A DNA stretch of 64,000 nucleotides from Bacteroidia bacterium (GCA_022841465.1 JALHRL010000005.1:1-64000); one strand, 5' to 3'; positions 24,919 to 33,956 are shown, counted from the stretch's first letter. A program made the numbers and translations. Notes: generated from the sequence alone by a model not told the origin.

Positions 24919-24944
24919 AAAAAAAACAACCCCGAATGGGGTTG
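24919..24944 (-). terminator. Palindrome 4, probable terminator of the Usp gene
   Basis: CAACCCC, loop of four, GGGGTTG (24927-24944). In the minus direction the stem is followed by eight T, a good rho-independent terminator 27 bases past the universal stress protein stop. It has the same CAACC...GGTTG pattern as palindromes 1 and 3. Confidence 0.75.
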
Positions 24945-24971
24945 AATTAAAATAATAAAAAACTTAATCCC

Positions 24972-25799
24972 TTAAAACCCCGTACCGAAATGCGTTAAAC
25001 TTACCTTTTTGGTAGGTTGCACTGTTAGTACCGGAATATTACTAATATCCACTATCTTTTGAGAATCTGTTCCGCCAAAAAACTCACCAATATTAAGTGA
25101 CGTTTTATTCATAATCATAATTAAATCTGCTTCAATTTTATTGGCATATTCAACTACAGTTTCTGCTATATGATCGCTGGCTATTGATTTGTTGGTGCAA
25201 GCAATTCCTTTGCTTTTAATAAATTGTTTTACTTGATGCGAGTAGGCAATTAATTTATTTTCGTAAGCTGCATCACTTGGACTAAATATTGCTAAAATAC
25301 GAATGCTTGCTCCAAAGTAGTGTGCAAACTGAACGGCAATATCTACTTTTTCGCGCGATTCATTGGAAAGGTCTAATGGTAATAAAATATTTTCGCAGCC
25401 ATCTCTGTTTTCTTTACCTCTAATGGTAATAATTGGGCAAGGCGCTTTTCTTATTAATTTACTGGCGCTACTACCAATAATATTTCTGAATTTCATATGG
25501 CTTTCTAAGCCCGCAATAATTAAAGTGGCACCAATTTCTTCTGCAATTCTATCCGTTTCATCATAAATATCACCTTTCACATTCATGAACTCACAAGGAA
25601 CACCACTTTCTTGTTCTGTTTGTTTAGTAAGTTTGGTAAGGGCTTCATAATTCTCATCACCGTTTTTATCGTAAACGTGAAGTAGAACTAATTTAGAATG
25701 AGTGTATTTAGCTAAATTATAAGATTGCTTAACTGCGGCTAACGATTGTTCGCTAAAATCTACCGGAATTAAAATTATACCTCTTTCCTTAACTTGCAT
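24972..25799 (-). CDS. Tandem universal stress protein
   Basis: This 275-residue protein is made of two UspA domains (about 1-135 and 140-260). The first ends in a nucleotide-loop motif (GSSASKLIRKAPCPIITI). The second has the related GEFFGGTDSQKIVDISNIPV, somewhat degenerate. Each half begins with the strand-helix pattern IILIPVDFSEQSLAAV or NILLPLDLSNESREKV. Such cytoplasmic proteins are usually induced by stress or growth arrest; no specific partner is evident. The TTG at 25820 lies inside the promoter box, so the ATG at 25799 is chosen. Confidence 0.92.
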   Translation of the reverse strand: MQVKERGIILIPVDFSEQSLAAVKQSYNLAKYTHSKLVLLHVYDKNGDENYEALTKLTKQTEQESGVPCEFMNVKGDIYDETDRIAEEIGATLIIAGLESHMKFRNIIGSSASKLIRKAPCPIITIRGKENRDGCENILLPLDLSNESREKVDIAVQFAHYFGASIRILAIFSPSDAAYENKLIAYSHQVKQFIKSKGIACTNKSIASDHIAETVVEYANKIEADLIMIMNKTSLNIGEFFGGTDSQKIVDISNIPVLTVQPTKKVSLTHFGTGF

Positions 25800-25817
25800 A
25801 AATGTTAAAATTTTAGG

Positions 25818-25847
25818 CAAAAGTATGAAATTTTATCCAGTTAGCAA
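25818..25847 (-). promoter_or_regulatory. Bacteroidota-type promoter of the Usp gene
   Basis: On the minus strand TTG (25845-25847), 19 bases, then TACTTTTG (25818-25825). The box ends 18 bases before the ATG at 25799. Confidence 0.7.
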
Positions 25848-25867
25848 CACTTTGAGGCAATAATTAT

Positions 25868-25898
25868 TTGGTTGTTCAGCCTTTTTTAACGACATTTG
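25868..25898 (+). promoter_or_regulatory. Candidate promoter of rpsP
   Basis: TTG (25868-25870), 20 bases, then GACATTTG (25891-25898), which differs from TAnnTTTG only in its first base. It ends 27 bases before the rpsP ATG. Confidence 0.4.
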
Positions 25899-25925
25899 CA
25901 CCTCAAATTTTAAAAAAATAATAAA

Positions 25926-26456
25926 ATGGCAGTAAAGATTAGACTACAAAGACATGGAAAGAAAGACGCTGCTTTCTTTCATATTGTAGTTGCGGATGGT
26001 CGTGCACCTCGTGATGGAAAGTTCATTGAAAAACTAGGAGTTTATAATCCTAGCACCAATCCTGCAACAATTAACATTGATTTCGACAGCGCATTACAAT
26101 GGTTGTTAAACGGCGCTCAACCTACAGACACTTGTCGCGCAATCCTTTCTTACAAAGGTGTAGTGTACAAAAAACACTTGTTGGGTGGTGTTAAAAAGGG
26201 TGCTTTAACGGAGGCTCAAGCTGAAGAAAAATTCAGTAAATGGCTTCAACAAAAAGATTCTAAAGTAAGTGGTAAAAAAGATAAATTAGCTGCAGAAGGT
26301 TCTAAAAAAGCTGCTGATAAATTTGCTGCTGAAAAAGCTCGTAAAGAAGCTATTGCCGCAAAAAATGCCGCAAAAGAAACGAAGGTTGAAACAACTGAAG
26401 CTCCGGTAACTGAGGCTCCTGCAACAGATAGCCCGGCATCAGAAGAGCAAGCATAA
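25926..26456 (+). CDS. rpsP: 30S ribosomal protein S16 with long C-terminal extension
   Basis: The first 80 residues are a normal S16 ([43 protein letters not shown]). S16 is usually about 80-90 residues, whereas this one has 176. The extra part is a low-complexity Lys/Ala/Glu tail ([15 protein letters not shown]) and then a Thr/Glu/Ala/Pro end. Such tails are common in Bacteroidota S16 proteins and their role is unclear. rimM, a frequent neighbour of rpsP, is absent here. A strong terminator follows. Confidence 0.97.
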   Translation: MAVKIRLQRHGKKDAAFFHIVVADGRAPRDGKFIEKLGVYNPSTNPATINIDFDSALQWLLNGAQPTDTCRAILSYKGVVYKKHLLGGVKKGALTEAQAEEKFSKWLQQKDSKVSGKKDKLAAEGSKKAADKFAAEKARKEAIAAKNAAKETKVETTEAPVTEAPATDSPASEEQA

Positions 26457-26476
26457 TTTTAAAAACAATAAATTAT

Positions 26477-26514
26477 AAAACCGTCTTTTTTATAAAAACT
26501 AGACGGTTTTTTTT
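26477..26514 (+). terminator. Rho-independent terminator of rpsP
   Basis: AAACCGTCT (26478-26486) pairs with AGACGGTTT (26501-26509) across an A/T-rich loop, followed by a run of T to 26514. Confidence 0.8.
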
Positions 26515-26547
26515 ATACATTCACAACTAAATGAATTTAGAATAATT

Positions 26548-27399
26548 ATGTACACTCTTATTGCTGACAGCGGATCTACAAAAACAGATTGGATACTTTT
26601 AAAAGACAATGATATTGTTAAAAGAGCCTCTTCCATTGGTTTTAATCCCTATTTCCAAAACAAAGATCAAATTTCTATTGCAATATACGCGCAATTGTTA
26701 CCGGAAATTGCTGCAGAAATAGAATCTGTTTCGCATATTCATTACTATGGCGCCGGATGTTCTAATGATGAGAATTGCGATATTGTTCATAGAGCAATTA
26801 AGTCTCATTTTAAAAATGCAGATATAAACATTGCACACGATTTATTAGCTGCATCAAGAGCATTGTGTTTTGATAAGCCCGGAATAGCTGGTATTTTGGG
26901 AACAGGAAGCAACTCTTGCTTGTACGACGGTAAGAAAATTTTAGAAAATGTACCTTCTGTTGGATTTATGTGGGGCGATCATGGAAGTGGCGCTTGTATT
27001 GGTAATAGATTTTTAACGCATTATTTTCACGATGAAGTTCCTTCAGAAGTAAAGAAAGATTTTGAAGCAAACGGCTACCACCGCGAAGAAATATTAAATC
27101 ATGTTTACAAAAAAAGCATGCCCAGTAAATATTTAGCATCTTTAAGCATGTTTATTTCTAAGCATACTAACAACGAGTTTATTAGCAATATGATTGTAAA
27201 GTGCTTCGAAGATTTTTTTACTTATCAAATTTCAAAATACACCAATGCTAAAAATTACTCAATAAATACAGTGGGCTCAATTGGTTATGTTTACAAGAAT
27301 TTTTTAGAAATTGCAGCAACAAATAAAGGATATAAAATTGGAACTGTAATTAAATCTCCTTTAGAAGGACTTGTAAATTATCATCAAAAATTTAAGTAA
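26548..27399 (+). CDS. BadF/BcrA-type sugar kinase (GlcNAc/MurNAc kinase-like)
   Basis: This 283-residue ASKHA-fold protein has the phosphate-1 motif IADSGSTKTDWILL (about 5-18), then HDLLAASRALC, the phosphate-2 motif GILGTGSNSCLYDG, and GDHGSGACIG. Related enzymes phosphorylate N-acetylglucosamine or N-acetylmuramic acid, so a role in amino-sugar or peptidoglycan recycling is likely. The exact substrate cannot be read. It is the first gene of a three-gene operon; its stop overlaps the next start as TAATG. Confidence 0.82.
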   Translation: MYTLIADSGSTKTDWILLKDNDIVKRASSIGFNPYFQNKDQISIAIYAQLLPEIAAEIESVSHIHYYGAGCSNDENCDIVHRAIKSHFKNADINIAHDLLAASRALCFDKPGIAGILGTGSNSCLYDGKKILENVPSVGFMWGDHGSGACIGNRFLTHYFHDEVPSEVKKDFEANGYHREEILNHVYKKSMPSKYLASLSMFISKHTNNEFISNMIVKCFEDFFTYQISKYTNAKNYSINTVGSIGYVYKNFLEIAATNKGYKIGTVIKSPLEGLVNYHQKFK

Positions 27400-28175
27400 T
27401 GATTTATGTAGTAATTTCATTAACAGCATTAGCAGCATCTTTTCTCACTTTTTTTTCAGGGTTTGGCTTAGGCACTATTTTAATGCCGGTGTTTGCTTTG
27501 TTTGTTAATTTACCCACTGCTATTGCACTTACTGCAGTTGTACATTTACTTAATAATGTTTTTAAATTAGCTTTAGTATATAAAGCAATCAACTATAAAT
27601 TAGCTTTAAAATTTGGTGTTCCGGCTTTAATTGCATCTTTTGTGGGAGCTTCGTTACTTAATTTTATAAATGACGAACATTTAATTTTACTTCAATATCA
27701 ACTGGGCGAAAAAACATTTTTTATCAATTGGCAGGGTTTATTAATTGGTTTTATTGTTTTTATTTTTTCAATAGTTGAACTAAATCCTAAGCTTAGTAAT
27801 TTAAGCTTTAACACTAAATGGATAATTTCCGGCGGATTATTAACCGGTTTTTTTGGCGGACTCAGTGGGCATCAGGGAGCATTAAGAAGTGCATTTTTAT
27901 TGAGATTAAATTTAGATAAAACAGTTTTTATTGCCACCGGTGTTGCCATTGCTTGTTTGGTTGATGTGGCCCGCTTAAGTGTGTATTCTTATAATTTTAA
28001 AACCTTAAGCGATAATTATTTAATTTTAATTGTAGCAATTGCTTCTGCTTTTTCAGGTGCAATTATTGGAAATAACGTATTTAAAAAAACCAGCATTCAT
28101 TTTTTAAAGTATACCGTTGGCGTTTTTATGTTAGTTGTTTCACTTTTAATAATGGGAGGTATCATAAATAAATGA
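27399..28175 (+). CDS. TauE/SafE (TSUP) family membrane permease
   Basis: This 258-residue protein has about eight membrane segments and the TSUP repeats: FFSGFGLGTILMPVFALF in the first half and GLLTGFFGGLSGHQGALRSA in the second. Family members move sulfite, sulfonates or other organic anions across the inner membrane; no substrate is evident. It overlaps both neighbours (TAATG with the kinase, ATGA with the next gene), so the three are probably co-translated. Confidence 0.85.
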   Translation: MIYVVISLTALAASFLTFFSGFGLGTILMPVFALFVNLPTAIALTAVVHLLNNVFKLALVYKAINYKLALKFGVPALIASFVGASLLNFINDEHLILLQYQLGEKTFFINWQGLLIGFIVFIFSIVELNPKLSNLSFNTKWIISGGLLTGFFGGLSGHQGALRSAFLLRLNLDKTVFIATGVAIACLVDVARLSVYSYNFKTLSDNYLILIVAIASAFSGAIIGNNVFKKTSIHFLKYTVGVFMLVVSLLIMGGIINK

Positions 28176-29584
28176 AAAAGTATATCCCATTAATTATTAT
28201 TGAAGGTGCAACAGTAATGGCGGTTGAACTTTGCGGCGCTAAATTAATGGCGCCTATTTATGGTGGTAGTTTGTTTGTTTGGGCCGGAATTCTTGCAATT
28301 ACCTTAGCCGCCTTAGCCTTTGGATATTTTTATGGCGGAATTTTAAGCAGTAAAGAAAAACCGGTTATTAAATTGTATTATGTAGTTTCTGTTTCAGCAG
28401 TTTTTATAGCACTAATGCCATTTATAGCTCAATTTGTTTTACCTCTGCTCTCGTATTTAAACTTTAATATTGCTGTAATATTTAGTGCAGTTGTTTTAAT
28501 TTTTTCGCCAATTTTTTTACTGGGATGTACATCCCCCTTATTTATACGATTAAATGCGGCAACACTTGATACTGTTGGGTTAATAAGCGGAAAAGTTTAT
28601 GCCATTTCTACTTTCGGAGGAATTGTTTCTACTTTTTTATGTGGTTTTTTTCTAATACCCGAATTAGGTTTAAAAAACACGTTATTAATTTTTTCTATTT
28701 TACTTTTTGTATCTGGCTTTGTAACCTTAAAAACAATAAAACCCGTTGCGTCAGTACTGTTTATAGCAGCATTATTTGTTTCCTTCAAAAGTATTAATGA
28801 AACAAAAAAACATTTGTTTAATGCGTATGGCGTTTTAGGTGAAATAACTGTTAGTGAATTTGAAAGAGATGGAAAAAAAATTCGTTCATTGCAGGTTAAT
28901 AAAATTATACAAACTGAAATGGACATGGCAAGCAATAATTCTAATTTGCCTTATATTTCAATAATTGATTCACTTGTTGAAGTTAAAAAAGAAAAAGCTG
29001 AAGCATTGGTATTAGGTTTAGGCGGAGGAATGGTAGCTAATTTACTTTGTAATAAAAATTACCGAGTTGATGGAGTTGAATTTGATGCCCGAATAATTGA
29101 AGCAGCTAAAAAATATTTTGGCTTAAATAGCAAGGTGAATGCTATTAATGATGATGCCCGCAGATACATAAATCAGTGTAAAAAAAAATATGAATTAATT
29201 ATTTTTGATTTATTTAAGGCCGAAGAACAACCTGCTCATATTATTACATCTGAAAGTTTAAAAAGCATAAAGCTAATGCTAAGCCCCAATGCTTTGGTTA
29301 TTATAAATTGGCACGGTTATCAAACGCTACCGTTGGGGAAAGGAACTGAAATATTGCTTCATACACTTCGTGCTTCGGGCTTTGATTTGGAAATAATTCC
29401 AACGGGCCAATTAGAAGATTACCGAAATTTACTTATTGTTGCCCATCCCTTAAACACAGTGGCTAGCAGTAGTTTATCGGAAATTAATACCGATGATTGT
29501 CCGCGATTAGAGTCTGCAAACGCTAAAGCCAACATTGCCTGGCGGAAGAATTATTTAAAATATTACCAAAGTATCAATCAATAA
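28172..29584 (+). CDS. Membrane-fused spermidine synthase-like protein
   Basis: This 470-residue fusion has about seven membrane helices in the first 220 residues (IIIEGATVMAVELCGAKLMA start). A Rossmann methyltransferase-like spermidine synthase domain follows (about 225-440), with VLGLGGGMVANLL, GVEFDARIIEAA, NDDARRYI and YELIIFDLFKAEEQPAHIIT. The class is common and annotated as fused MFS/spermidine synthase, but its reaction is unproven. The acidic residues of the aminopropyltransferase site are only partly kept, so true spermidine synthesis is uncertain. It starts by ATGA overlap with the TauE gene. Confidence 0.82.
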   Translation: MKKYIPLIIIEGATVMAVELCGAKLMAPIYGGSLFVWAGILAITLAALAFGYFYGGILSSKEKPVIKLYYVVSVSAVFIALMPFIAQFVLPLLSYLNFNIAVIFSAVVLIFSPIFLLGCTSPLFIRLNAATLDTVGLISGKVYAISTFGGIVSTFLCGFFLIPELGLKNTLLIFSILLFVSGFVTLKTIKPVASVLFIAALFVSFKSINETKKHLFNAYGVLGEITVSEFERDGKKIRSLQVNKIIQTEMDMASNNSNLPYISIIDSLVEVKKEKAEALVLGLGGGMVANLLCNKNYRVDGVEFDARIIEAAKKYFGLNSKVNAINDDARRYINQCKKKYELIIFDLFKAEEQPAHIITSESLKSIKLMLSPNALVIINWHGYQTLPLGKGTEILLHTLRASGFDLEIIPTGQLEDYRNLLIVAHPLNTVASSSLSEINTDDCPRLESANAKANIAWRKNYLKYYQSINQ

Positions 29585-29589
29585 AATTG

Positions 29590-29597
29590 TATTTTTG
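29590..29597 (+). promoter_or_regulatory. Candidate -7 box of gpmA
   Basis: TATTTTTG fits TAnnTTTG and ends 14 bases before the gpmA ATG. No clear -33 TTG is seen, because the upstream region is the end of the preceding gene. Confidence 0.35.
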
Positions 29598-29611
29598 TAC
29601 TTTCAAATTTT

Positions 29612-30217
29612 ATGGCTCAATTATTAATATTTCGTCACGGACAAAGCACCTGGAACCTAGAGAATAAATTTACAGGTTGGGTAGATGTTGATTTAACTGA
29701 AAAAGGAATTACAGAAGCAAAAACCGCAGGTACCAAATTTAAAGGAATGAATTTTGATTATGCGTATTCTTCTGATTTAATGCGTGCACAAAAAACATTA
29801 GCACTTGCTATGGAAACTGCCGGTCATACTCCTTTAGCTCCAATTTACAACAAGGCGCTTAACGAACGAATGTATGGTGATTTACAAGGTTTAGATAAAA
29901 CAGAAACTGCAAAAAAATTTGGCGAAGACCAAGTGAAAATTTGGAGAAGAAGTTTTGATATAGCACCCCCTAACGGAGAAAGTTTAAAAGATACCGCAGC
30001 GCGTGTTTTGCCTTATTTTAAAGCAGAAATTGAACCAAAATTAAAAGCCGGAAAAAATGTAATTGTTGTTGCTCATGGAAACAGTTTGCGTGCTTTAATT
30101 ATGCATTTAGAAAACATGACGCCCGAACAAATTTTGGAATTTGAAATTGGAACGGCTCAACCTCGTTTATACGAATTGGATAATAACATGAATGTTTTAT
30201 CTGTAAAGAATTTATGA
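29612..30217 (+). CDS. gpmA: 2,3-bisphosphoglycerate-dependent phosphoglycerate mutase
   Basis: This 201-residue histidine phosphatase-type mutase has the phosphohistidine motif FRHGQSTWN (H9), NKFTGWVDVDLTEKG, NERMYGDLQGLDK and the second catalytic His in VVAHGNSLRALIMHLE. It interconverts 2- and 3-phosphoglycerate in glycolysis. It is shorter than the 230-250-residue E. coli form, as is common in this phylum. It is the first gene of a three-gene operon and shares ATGA with the next gene. Confidence 0.93.
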   Translation: MAQLLIFRHGQSTWNLENKFTGWVDVDLTEKGITEAKTAGTKFKGMNFDYAYSSDLMRAQKTLALAMETAGHTPLAPIYNKALNERMYGDLQGLDKTETAKKFGEDQVKIWRRSFDIAPPNGESLKDTAARVLPYFKAEIEPKLKAGKNVIVVAHGNSLRALIMHLENMTPEQILEFEIGTAQPRLYELDNNMNVLSVKNL

Positions 30218-30675
30218 AATTGAAACTACTCGATGAAAATAGTAAAGTTATAGCCGTTGATTTTGACGGAACAATTGTTGAGCATGCATACCCTGCAATA
30301 GGCAAAGAAATGTTATTTGCTTTTGCAACATTAAAGGAATTACATAAACGCGGACATAAATTAATTTTATGGACATTCAGACATGGAGAATATTTAGAGG
30401 AAGCAGTAGAATTTTGCAGAAAGAATGGGGTTGAGTTTTATGCAGTAAATAAAAATTTCCCGGAAGAAGTGTGGGATCAAAATGTAGCACGAAAAATTAA
30501 TGCCGATATTTTTATTGATGATAGAAATGTGGGAGGCTTTTTAGGATGGAGCGATATTTGGCAAACATTACATCCTGAAGGTGGAGATTTTTTACACCAA
30601 CTAAAAAATGAAGAAGCACATTTAAATTACAGAAAATCACAAGGTTCATTTTTTAAAAAAATATTCGGGAAATAA
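30214..30675 (+). CDS. Small HAD-like hydrolase
   Basis: This 153-residue cap-less HAD protein begins near VIAVDFDGTIVEHAYP (DxDGT nucleophile motif), then has LILWTFRHGE and ADIFIDDRNVGG, the acidic motif that binds Mg. The substrate cannot be identified. It overlaps gpmA as ATGA and map as TAATG. Confidence 0.85.
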   Translation: MKLKLLDENSKVIAVDFDGTIVEHAYPAIGKEMLFAFATLKELHKRGHKLILWTFRHGEYLEEAVEFCRKNGVEFYAVNKNFPEEVWDQNVARKINADIFIDDRNVGGFLGWSDIWQTLHPEGGDFLHQLKNEEAHLNYRKSQGSFFKKIFGK

Positions 30676-31472
30676 TGATTTATTTAAAAACCAGAGAAGA
30701 GATTGAATTAATTCGCGAATCGGCATTAATGGTTTCGCGTACATTAGGATTGGTGGCAGCCGAAATTAAACCCGGTGTTACCCCATTACGTTTAGATAAA
30801 TTAGCAGAAATTTTTATTAGAGATAACGGCGGTGTACCGGCATTTAAAGGATATCCCGGTGCAAAATCTCCTTTTCCCGCAACACTTTGTATTTCTGTTA
30901 ACGAAGCGGTTGTACATGGTATACCAACCGATAAACCTTTAAAAGAAGGTGATATTATTTCGGTTGATTGCGGCGTAAAGAAGAATGGATTTTTTGGCGA
31001 TCATGCTTACACTTTTGGTGTTGGAAATATAAAACCTGAGGTGAAAAAACTTTTAGATGTTACTAAAGAATGTTTGTATAAAGGAATTGAACAAATGGTG
31101 AGTGGTAACAGAGTTGGTGATATTAGTTACGCAATTCAGCAACATGCCGAATCGCATGGTTACGGTGTGGTTAGAGAATTAGTAGGGCATGGTTTAGGTA
31201 AAAATATGCACGAAGAACCCGAAGTGCCAAATTATGGGTCGCGTGGTAACGGACCAAAATTAAAAGAAGGAATAGTTTTAGCCATAGAGCCCATGATTAA
31301 TATGGGTAAGAAAAACATTAAACAATTAAACGACGGTTGGACAATTTTAACTGCCGATGGTTTACCCAGCGCCCACTTTGAACACGATGTGGCAATTGTT
31401 GATGGAAAACCTGAAATTTTAAGCACTTTTGCTTTTGTAGAAGAGGAATTAAAGAAGCAAGGGGTGTTGTAA
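30675..31472 (+). CDS. map: Methionine aminopeptidase, type I
   Basis: This 265-residue metalloenzyme has the pita-bread fold. Metal ligands are visible in ISVDCGVKKNGFFGDHAYTF (two Asp), GHGLGKNMHEEPEVPN (His), AIEPMI (Glu) and the last Glu in SAHFEHDVAIV. It removes the initiator methionine from new proteins in the cytoplasm. It is last in the gpmA operon and converges with the serine hydrolase gene seven bases on, leaving no space for a terminator. Confidence 0.96.
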   Translation: MIYLKTREEIELIRESALMVSRTLGLVAAEIKPGVTPLRLDKLAEIFIRDNGGVPAFKGYPGAKSPFPATLCISVNEAVVHGIPTDKPLKEGDIISVDCGVKKNGFFGDHAYTFGVGNIKPEVKKLLDVTKECLYKGIEQMVSGNRVGDISYAIQQHAESHGYGVVRELVGHGLGKNMHEEPEVPNYGSRGNGPKLKEGIVLAIEPMINMGKKNIKQLNDGWTILTADGLPSAHFEHDVAIVDGKPEILSTFAFVEEELKKQGVL

Positions 31473-31479
31473 TGAATAT

Positions 31480-32721
31480 TTACTCCCCAAACAATTCAAA
31501 CTCCTTTAAATCGGGCAAATACTTTTTTTCTCTGTTTACTTCCAGTTTATAAATTTCTAAACTCAACTCTTTTAAAAAGGGTATAGCCACACTTTTGTAT
31601 TCGTAAACACCGCTGCCAAATGAGTTTCGTGAATTGGTATAAAGTACGCTGCTTAACATAAACTCTGTTTTGGTTTTATAATTTACAATATAAGCACAAT
31701 CAACAATAAATCCATACGAGTAACCAATCATATTAAAGACTCGTAATGTGTCTGAATTAATTTTTTTCACTTCACTCCCGTAAATAAAATATTTTTTATA
31801 TGAATCATAAAATTCCTCAGTATTGTATTTTGGGTGCTTAGTTTCGCGGGGGTACATTGCCAGGTGTTTTACTAAAAAACTCCAATCTTCTTCGGTTATA
31901 TTATATTTATTTTGTTCAGGCAAGTAGTTATGAAAAAGTAATCGCTGTAAAATACTATGGAAATTATTTAGCGGAATAAAGTTAGAATAGGTAAAATCTT
32001 TTTTCTCTGAAATCTTTTTTCCTTTATTATTTTTTATATCGGTACCTAAAACAATTTTTCCAAACGGGTAACTGTATCCTTTTTTAGAATCAAATGCTTT
32101 AGAGGCGTACAGCAATTTCATTTCGTGGTCGTAAAAATCAATTGGGTTTATTTTAAAGCCCGGCACCTCTTTGCAAATAGCATCAAAACGATGTATTATT
32201 CTGGCGTTTGGATATCCAAGCGATTTTAATCTGCTTTGTATATAATCCGGATTTAAAAATTCATATACTCTGCTATAACTAAAATTATCACTTACCAACA
32301 ACATTTTTTTTATGTAGTTAGAAAGAGTAGGGTAACCACTTGGTGAACTGGTGTCTTTTTCGCATTGTTTATTGCAGGGGTAAATGCCTTTGGTAAACAT
32401 GTAGCTTTCCTTGTTTAAGCCTTCAATTTTTAACTCGTTTAATTTTTCTAAAGCCATTATTGAACAAGGAAGTTTTACCAAACTGGCGCAGTAAAAGTAG
32501 TTGCTGCTGTCTAATAAATACGTGTGATTGGTAAAAGTAGGAAAGTTGTTTTCGTCTCTGTTAATTTGGGTATAAATAATTTGCGGCTTATAAACTTCTT
32601 TTTTATCTATTATGTTTTTTAAGGTATTATTGTTTTTAATTATATTTTCAAGCAAAGCAGAGTTACTTTGGGAATATACTATCTGTGTTAGTATAAAAAA
32701 TATAATGCAAATTAATTTCAA
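31480..32721 (-). CDS. Class A beta-lactamase-like serine hydrolase
   Basis: This 413-residue exported protein starts with a signal peptide (MKLICIIFFILTQIVYSQ). The penicillin-binding/beta-lactamase fold is suggested by SLVK at 80-83 (Ser nucleophile, Lys four residues later) and SDN at 144-146, spaced as in class A enzymes. At the third-motif position, however, the sequence reads M-I-G (331-333) where K-T/S-G is expected. Resistance activity is therefore doubtful and a different periplasmic esterase or peptidase role is possible. The start is TTG at 32721: an in-frame stop lies two codons upstream and the stop codon of the previous gene overlaps it (TTGA). It is the last gene of the leftward operon from the M23 peptidase gene. 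Confidence 0.75.
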   Translation of the reverse strand: MKLICIIFFILTQIVYSQSNSALLENIIKNNNTLKNIIDKKEVYKPQIIYTQINRDENNFPTFTNHTYLLDSSNYFYCASLVKLPCSIMALEKLNELKIEGLNKESYMFTKGIYPCNKQCEKDTSSPSGYPTLSNYIKKMLLVSDNFSYSRVYEFLNPDYIQSRLKSLGYPNARIIHRFDAICKEVPGFKINPIDFYDHEMKLLYASKAFDSKKGYSYPFGKIVLGTDIKNNKGKKISEKKDFTYSNFIPLNNFHSILQRLLFHNYLPEQNKYNITEEDWSFLVKHLAMYPRETKHPKYNTEEFYDSYKKYFIYGSEVKKINSDTLRVFNMIGYSYGFIVDCAYIVNYKTKTEFMLSSVLYTNSRNSFGSGVYEYKSVAIPFLKELSLEIYKLEVNREKKYLPDLKEFELFGE

Positions 32722-33956
32722 CTTCTAGCTTTTTTAATTACCATAAAATTGCTGTTTTTATCACGGTAATTGTATCCTAAACCAAATCCTAATTTTTTAG
32801 CGCCTTTTGTTTTATATAACGAATCTAATGAGGGTTGATAGTGTTGTGCAAACATATTAATGGGTTTAATGTATTCACCAAACAAATTAAATTCCCATTT
32901 ATTTTTATCGTTTAAGATATAATCTACGGCAATACCGCTATCATCTTGTACAACACAAGATGCGTTTTCTAAAATTATGTTTCTTATTTTGCTAAATGAG
33001 GGTTTGTGCATTAAATAGGAAGCGCCTTTTAAATAGGTAGTTTCAAATTGTAAATCACTTAAGTATTGTTTCAAGCCTTTGTTTCTGTATAAACCTGCGT
33101 CACTTAAATCTGTTGAGGTATAGGTAATGGTTTTTGAAATATTGTTTTCGGTAGCAGCAATAATTTCAATACTACTGTTTTTATATTTTTTGTTTTTTAA
33201 AACAGAAGTGTTTTTTACATAATATTTATTTCCCAAACTATCAATGTAAAAGGGTTTAATGCTTTGTATTTTATGCCCTGTTTTATTTAAAAACAATAAT
33301 ATTAAATGAATGGTTCCGTCTACCTCTTCGTTTCTTAAATCTTCTTTCATGCTTACCGTTCTGAAAAAACTAAAATTTAAAATAGCGTTTAAAGAGGTGT
33401 TTATCTTTCCAAAATATTTATGAATTGAGTCGGGTAAAATATCTTTATCGTCAATTATTGGTAAAGTTCCTACCGGTTCTAAGCCTATTAAAGAAAGTTT
33501 AGTGGCATTGGGAAATAATGTAGTAGAATATAAAACATCAGGGCCCGAAAATGGGTAGAAAACATTTTTAACTTCTGCATAATTTTTAAAATCACCACTC
33601 ACAAAAGTTTTAATGTTTTTTAGTTTTGTAGAATCAAATTTTTTCCAGCGTTTGGTAAAATGTTCAGAAAATTCCAGAAAGCCTTTTTCTTTTCTGAATT
33701 TAGAAAGGGTTTTGTATTCATGGTCGTTTCGCCCGCTAATGTAATTTACCAAATCTTCTAAGGTATCGTTAATAGAAAACGAAGAGGACTTATTCACTTT
33801 TGTTTCAGTAAATTCATCACTTTTTAATGCAGTAGTATCTTTAGTAATTGTTACTTCAACTTCTTTCTGCTTTGCCTGTTCTTGGTTTTGTGTTGATTCG
33901 CAACTTGCTAATAGTGCAAGTAAAATTAAATGAATTAAAAATTTACAATTTTGCAT
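32718..33956 (-). CDS. Uncharacterised lipoprotein
   Basis: I do not recognise a family for this 412-residue protein. It has a lipoprotein signal (hydrophobic segment then LLASC, Cys at 19), a Lys/Thr-rich spacer, and a mixed alpha/beta body. Segments include YSTTLFPNATKLSLIGLEPVG, GTIHLILLFLNKTGHKIQSI and FNLFGEYIKPINMFAQHYQP. It should be anchored in an outer or inner membrane leaflet. It overlaps the permease gene by 14 bases and the serine hydrolase gene by four, so it is probably made with them. A wall-related role is only context. Confidence 0.75.
   Translation of the reverse strand: MQNCKFLIHLILLALLASCESTQNQEQAKQKEVEVTITKDTTALKSDEFTETKVNKSSSFSINDTLEDLVNYISGRNDHEYKTLSKFRKEKGFLEFSEHFTKRWKKFDSTKLKNIKTFVSGDFKNYAEVKNVFYPFSGPDVLYSTTLFPNATKLSLIGLEPVGTLPIIDDKDILPDSIHKYFGKINTSLNAILNFSFFRTVSMKEDLRNEEVDGTIHLILLFLNKTGHKIQSIKPFYIDSLGNKYYVKNTSVLKNKKYKNSSIEIIAATENNISKTITYTSTDLSDAGLYRNKGLKQYLSDLQFETTYLKGASYLMHKPSFSKIRNIILENASCVVQDDSGIAVDYILNDKNKWEFNLFGEYIKPINMFAQHYQPSLDSLYKTKGAKKLGFGLGYNYRDKNSNFMVIKKARS

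Noticed and set aside
24299-24944. A complete, recently inserted IS200/IS605 element
   Set aside because: No left-end hairpin or target site is visible in the 15 bases before the gene, and no tnpB is present.
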